From Polyangia bacterium (GTDB taxonomy: Bacteria; Myxococcota_A; Polyangia; Fen-1088), in the NCBI GenBank assembly GCA_036268875.1, contig DATATI010000007.1:1-64000 (forward strand): a stretch of DNA of 64,000 nucleotides. Direction: 5' to 3'. The notes under the pieces were generated by a model that searched no databases, was not told the origin of the DNA, and saw only the letters and a program-made list of their open reading frames with translations. This document shows, piece after piece, positions 60,649 through 64,000 of the stretch; positions within the stretch are counted from its first letter, which is position 1; each line of letters begins with the position of its first letter. Made by a program: the position numbers and the translations under genes.

Positions 60649-61773
60649 ATGCGGCGCGGTGCGATTCTCCCCGGGATTCTGGCGGCGGCGGTTTTCGGCT
60701 GTAACGCGGCAAGTACTCGTTCCATTGATGATGGCGGCACGCCGCCCAGCAGTGGCAGCGGCGGCACGCACCCGACCGGTTCCGGCGGCAGCACCGGCGC
60801 CGGCAACGGGGGCACCAGCGGCGGTACCGGCAGCGGCGGGGTGGGAGTCGCGACCGATGGCCCGTCCTGCGGCGTCAAAACTTTCGGGCTGACCAAAGTC
60901 CCACCCGATCTGCTGATTGTCCAGGACCGGTCAGGGTCAATGGCTATGCTGCCCGATGGCAGCAACTGCAGCCGCCGAGACGCTACCTGCACGGCGATGA
61001 CCAAATGGCCGCAGATCACCGCCGCCATCAATCAGGTGGTCATGCAGACAGAAGACACGATCCGCTGGGGGTTGAAGTTCTTCGCCGATGACGACCTTTG
61101 CGGCGTCAATGACGGGGCGGCGGTGCCCATCGCGGACAAGAACGCGGCTGCCATCGCCGCGGCGATCGCCGGCGCGATGCCCTTGAGCAGCACGCCAACC
61201 CGCGCGGGTCTCGTCTCGGCGGGAGCGTATCTGGCAACATTGACCGATCCCAACCCGAAGTACGTTCTCCTGGCCACCGACGGCCTGCCGAACTGCGGGG
61301 GCCAGATGGGCATATTTGGCTCCCAGGGGGACGACTCGGCCGCCACTATCCAGGCCGTCACCGACATCGCCGCGAAAGGCATTCCGGTCTTTGTCGTCGG
61401 CATCGGAAGCATTCCCGACGCCCAGACGACCTTGACGGCGATGGCGGTGGCCGGCGGCGAAGCACAGACGGCCGACCCGAAATACTATCCGGTGGCCAAC
61501 ACGGCCGACCTGGTGACAGTCCTTGGCACGATCGGCGGCATGATCGGGTCGTGTTCATTCGGATTGGGAACGGTGCCGCCCGATCCCACCAACATCGCCG
61601 TTACCGCTAACGGCAGCAAGATTCCCAAGGACACCACCCACACCAACGGCTGGGATTACGGCACCGGCCAGACGTCCATTCAGCTCTTCGGCCAGACCTG
61701 TGAGGACGCCAAGGCGGGCAAGTTGATGGACGTGCAAGCCATCTTTGGGTGTCCGGGAAAAATCATTCCCTGA
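60649..61773 (+). CDS. Secreted von Willebrand factor A (VWA) lipoprotein
   Basis: A 374-residue protein with a signal peptide ending LAAAVFGC (lipobox), a Gly/Ser/Thr linker, then a VWA domain with the MIDAS motif VQDRSGSMAML, a Thr/Ser in SSTPTRAGL and the Asp in LLATDGLPN. Metal-dependent protein binding is expected. Cys-rich insertions (CSRRDATC) and a C-terminal tail with several Cys follow. I chose the ATG at 60649 because GGAGG is 7 bases upstream; ATG 60622 is in frame. Confidence 0.85.
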   Translation: MRRGAILPGILAAAVFGCNAASTRSIDDGGTPPSSGSGGTHPTGSGGSTGAGNGGTSGGTGSGGVGVATDGPSCGVKTFGLTKVPPDLLIVQDRSGSMAMLPDGSNCSRRDATCTAMTKWPQITAAINQVVMQTEDTIRWGLKFFADDDLCGVNDGAAVPIADKNAAAIAAAIAGAMPLSSTPTRAGLVSAGAYLATLTDPNPKYVLLATDGLPNCGGQMGIFGSQGDDSAATIQAVTDIAAKGIPVFVVGIGSIPDAQTTLTAMAVAGGEAQTADPKYYPVANTADLVTVLGTIGGMIGSCSFGLGTVPPDPTNIAVTANGSKIPKDTTHTNGWDYGTGQTSIQLFGQTCEDAKAGKLMDVQAIFGCPGKIIP

Positions 61774-61818
61774 TTTCAGTGCTTTCCTTGAGCACCTGCG
61801 CAGCGGGATAATGCCGGC

Positions 61819-62736
61819 ATGCGCATGCGCATGCGTGAACCGTGGCCCAGCGCGCGTACGCGGCAGCGGCGACGCGAGTTTGCCTCCGCGTTTTCAGGCG
61901 TGCCCGCCCGCGGTCTAGGCGACGGCCTGGAAATCGGCGGCGGCGACGGTTTCCTGGCCTCGCTGCTGGTTCCGCTTTGCCGATCGTTCGTCACCACCGA
62001 TTCCTTTCGCCCCCGCCTGGTCGACGGCGACCAACGAAAGGTGCGGCGGCTGGTCTGCGACGGCACGGCGGTCCCCTTCAAGGACCAGTCCTTCGACTTC
62101 ATTTTTTCTTCCAGCGTTCTCGAACACGTGCGCGATCGCGCCGCCGTCTATCAGGAGATGCGCCGTTGCCTGCGTCCCGGCGGGTTGATGTTGCACATCA
62201 TGCCCTCGCGCACGTGGAAGCTGCTGCAGCTGATCTTCTACTATCCGCACCTGCTGATCGGCGGCGGCGATCTGCTACTGGATCGTCTGAGCCGGTTGTC
62301 CGTCAGCGCCAGTGGCGCGGGCGCGGCGGCTCTGCCAGCGCTGGCCGCCCCCACCGCGGCGCCGCCGGCCGCCCTGTCGTTCGATCGCTGGAGCGATCAG
62401 CGGCGCTGGCGCGTTTCGCTGCGCACGGTGTTGCAAGGAATGGTGCCGCGGGTTCACGGCGAATACCCTGACCACGTGCGAGAATGGGTCGGCTTCGGCG
62501 CCGAGGCGTGGAAGAGCGAATTTCAGGCCGCCGGCTTGCACGTCTGCCGGATCGCGCGCCTGCCCCTTTATTCGGGTTATGGCTTCGGCCTTGAACGCCT
62601 GCGCCACTTCGGCGAACGGATGGGACTGTCGGCGCACAACGCCTTTCTGATCTCGACCGAAGCGCAAGCGCCCGCGTCGGCCGCCTGGTTTGATTCGCCG
62701 CCTCTGCCGCAGTTGAAGGCCGCGCCGCCGGCCTAG
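61819..62736 (+). CDS. Class I SAM-dependent methyltransferase
   Basis: A 305-residue protein. The N-terminal half has LEIGGGDGFLASLL (SAM motif I), VCDGTAVPFKDQSFDFIFSSS and RCLRPGGLMLHIMPS, typical of Methyltransf_11. The C-terminal half has a low-complexity Ala/Pro insertion and an uncharacterised helical region. Substrate unknown. The start lies in a run of three in-frame ATG codons made by CATGCG repeats, so the exact initiation site is uncertain. Confidence 0.82.
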   Translation: MRMRMREPWPSARTRQRRREFASAFSGVPARGLGDGLEIGGGDGFLASLLVPLCRSFVTTDSFRPRLVDGDQRKVRRLVCDGTAVPFKDQSFDFIFSSSVLEHVRDRAAVYQEMRRCLRPGGLMLHIMPSRTWKLLQLIFYYPHLLIGGGDLLLDRLSRLSVSASGAGAAALPALAAPTAAPPAALSFDRWSDQRRWRVSLRTVLQGMVPRVHGEYPDHVREWVGFGAEAWKSEFQAAGLHVCRIARLPLYSGYGFGLERLRHFGERMGLSAHNAFLISTEAQAPASAAWFDSPPLPQLKAAPPA

Positions 62737-62746
62737 GCGATTGGCC

Positions 62747-63913
62747 CTAGGCGGCCCGCAAGGTGATCACCGCGATCTCTGGCGGCACGCCCAAACGAAT
62801 GGGCGGTCCGGTGGTGCCGAGGCCCCGGTTCACGTAAAGCGTGGATTCACCAATCTTGTAGAGATCGGTGGTGAACGACGTCATCAGCCGGGCCAAGTTC
62901 CAGCGCCGACCAAAGATCGGCATGGCCAGCTGGCCGCCGTGCGTGTGTCCGGAGAGCGTCAGGTCCACGCCCCGTTGCGCCGCCTGGGAGAACAGCGCGG
63001 GATCGTGGGCCAGTAGGACCGCCCTTGTCCCGGGTGGCCTCTTGGCCAAGGCCCGGTCCAGGTCGTGACGCTGGGACCAGGTGTCGTCGACGCCCGCGAG
63101 GTGAATCGTCGCCTCGCCACGCTGAATGTCGACGCCCCGATTTCGCAGCACCGACAGGCCGGCACCTTCCAGCGCCTGCACCATCGCTTCGCCGTCAGTG
63201 AAGTAGTCGTGATTGCCCATGCAGACGAAGACCCCGTCGCGGGCGCGCAGACGTCCCAGCTCATTCGCAACCACGGAGACAAACGCCGGCCCGCTGGCGA
63301 TCAGATCGCCGGTGACGGCGACCATGTCACCCTTGAGCTGATTGGCCGCGGTCACCCACCCCGCCACCCGCGGGCGGCGGGCGTACGGTCCGCAGTGCAG
63401 GTCGGAGATCTGCACGATGCGATAGCCATCAAACGCCTGCGGAAGTCCAGCGATGACCACCTCCCGCGCGCGGATCCACGGACGCTGGCGAAAGGCGATC
63501 ATCACGCCAACGACCGTGATCGCCAGCGCAAACACGAGACTGACGTTGGTCCGCAGGTGAATCAGCCACCCGACGCCCAGCGCGAGCGGCGCCGCGAACA
63601 GAAAGACCAGCCCCGCCGTCCACCAGATGAAAAACGGCCACGTCACCAGGTACAAACGCACCGGAGCGGTCGCGCCCCACAGCGCCCGCCGGTTTCGCAG
63701 GCCGAAGAGAAAAGCTGCGCTCAGCGCTGCCGGCACGATCAAGACGGGCGTGACGTGCCCGCAGAGCCGCACCAGTGCCAGAAATAGCGGAACCGGAACG
63801 CCCGCCACGGCGAAAAGCGCGATCAAGATGAACCGCGCTGGCCGGCTCCGACGCACGGGCTGACGTTCAGACGCTGGCGACACCCTGCAACCATGAAACG
63901 TCCGTCTCGTCAC
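62747..63913 (-). CDS. Membrane-linked metallophosphoesterase (YkuE-like)
   Basis: A 388-residue protein with four or five hydrophobic helices in the first 140 residues, then a calcineurin-like phosphoesterase domain. Its metal ligands are in VQISDLHCGPYA, VAVTGDLIASG, CMGNHDYF, LLAHDPALF and LSGHTHGGQ. This is the YkuE/YaeI group, probably phospholipid- or sugar-nucleotide-directed, facing the periplasm or the membrane surface. It starts at the GTG at 63913. Convergent with the methyltransferase gene (10-base gap). Confidence 0.92.
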   Translation of the reverse strand: MTRRTFHGCRVSPASERQPVRRSRPARFILIALFAVAGVPVPLFLALVRLCGHVTPVLIVPAALSAAFLFGLRNRRALWGATAPVRLYLVTWPFFIWWTAGLVFLFAAPLALGVGWLIHLRTNVSLVFALAITVVGVMIAFRQRPWIRAREVVIAGLPQAFDGYRIVQISDLHCGPYARRPRVAGWVTAANQLKGDMVAVTGDLIASGPAFVSVVANELGRLRARDGVFVCMGNHDYFTDGEAMVQALEGAGLSVLRNRGVDIQRGEATIHLAGVDDTWSQRHDLDRALAKRPPGTRAVLLAHDPALFSQAAQRGVDLTLSGHTHGGQLAMPIFGRRWNLARLMTSFTTDLYKIGESTLYVNRGLGTTGPPIRLGVPPEIAVITLRAA

Positions 63914-64000
63914 CGCAACCGGTTCGTCCGTTCGACGATCGGTGCCCGGTCAGCCCTCGCCGTCCTTTCGTAAGGTGGCCCGAAATTGATCGGGCGTCGT
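63914..64000. other. Window edge without a recognised feature
   Basis: The last 87 bases lie upstream of the metallophosphoesterase start. I see no promoter pair or RNA gene in them. Confidence 0.4.

Noticed and set aside
1-64000. Prophage or integrated plasmid
   Set aside because: No integrase, portal, terminase, capsid, replication or conjugation genes were seen, and gene density and style are uniform apart from the first 7 kb.

Overview
The window is high-GC DNA from a member of the Myxococcota, most likely of the Polyangia type. The evidence is a MYXO-CTERM-like C-terminal sorting signal (gene at 38743), many lipoproteins in which the lipobox Cys is followed by a long Gly/Ser/Thr/Ala linker, many two-component proteins, and a good candidate sigma-54 promoter. 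Nearly all of the DNA is coding, in short operons. I see no rRNA, tRNA, CRISPR array, integrase or intact insertion sequence.

Layout. 1-6.9 kb: a possible defence island, with a truncated and frameshifted DNA methyltransferase remnant, a long perfect palindrome, an unrecognised protein overlapping a PIN-domain (VapC-like) nuclease, and a 1197-residue fusion of SF2 helicase, PD-(D/E)xK nuclease and LexA/S24-like domain. 6.9-17.3 kb: a small methyltransferase; a leftward set of two haem-motif (c-type-like) lipoproteins, DsbD and a TlpA-like thioredoxin; facing it, a rightward DUF2271-DUF4266-DUF3570 set; a LuxR-type response regulator; an esterase lipoprotein; a zinc-ribbon protein; and a Cys/His-rich membrane protein with an outer-membrane barrel. 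17.3-20.7 kb: a REC-EAL regulator divergent from a DUF4118-type histidine kinase, then small proteins. 21.2-24.4 kb: secreted carbohydrate-active lipoproteins (ConA-like, esterase, thaumatin-like). 24.5-33.4 kb: MarC, Bax inhibitor-1, two cobalamin genes, two ammonium transporters (one with a large periplasmic extension) and an ECF sigma/anti-sigma pair.

33.5-46.4 kb: aldose epimerase, a large multidomain secreted nuclease, GNAT acetyltransferase, MYXO-CTERM beta-propeller, adenylate-kinase-like protein, tandem LytM proteins (the second lacking metal ligands), an LTA-synthase-like sulfatase and two lipoproteins. 46.4-52.8 kb: a complete RND tripartite efflux operon (adaptor, pump, TolC-like) with a divergent MarR regulator that appears to be translated from a leaderless mRNA. 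52.8-64 kb: hybrid histidine kinase, esterase, ConA-like lipoprotein, GH18 chitinase, beta-propeller, LLM flavin oxidoreductase, VWA lipoprotein, methyltransferase and metallophosphoesterase.

Taken together, the genes suggest a saprophytic or predatory soil myxobacterium that exports polymer-degrading lipoproteins (chitinase, esterases, glucanase-like and nuclease), maintains periplasmic redox and cytochrome-type proteins, and scavenges ammonium. The best candidate for an undescribed system is the cassette at 1.9-6.9 kb.
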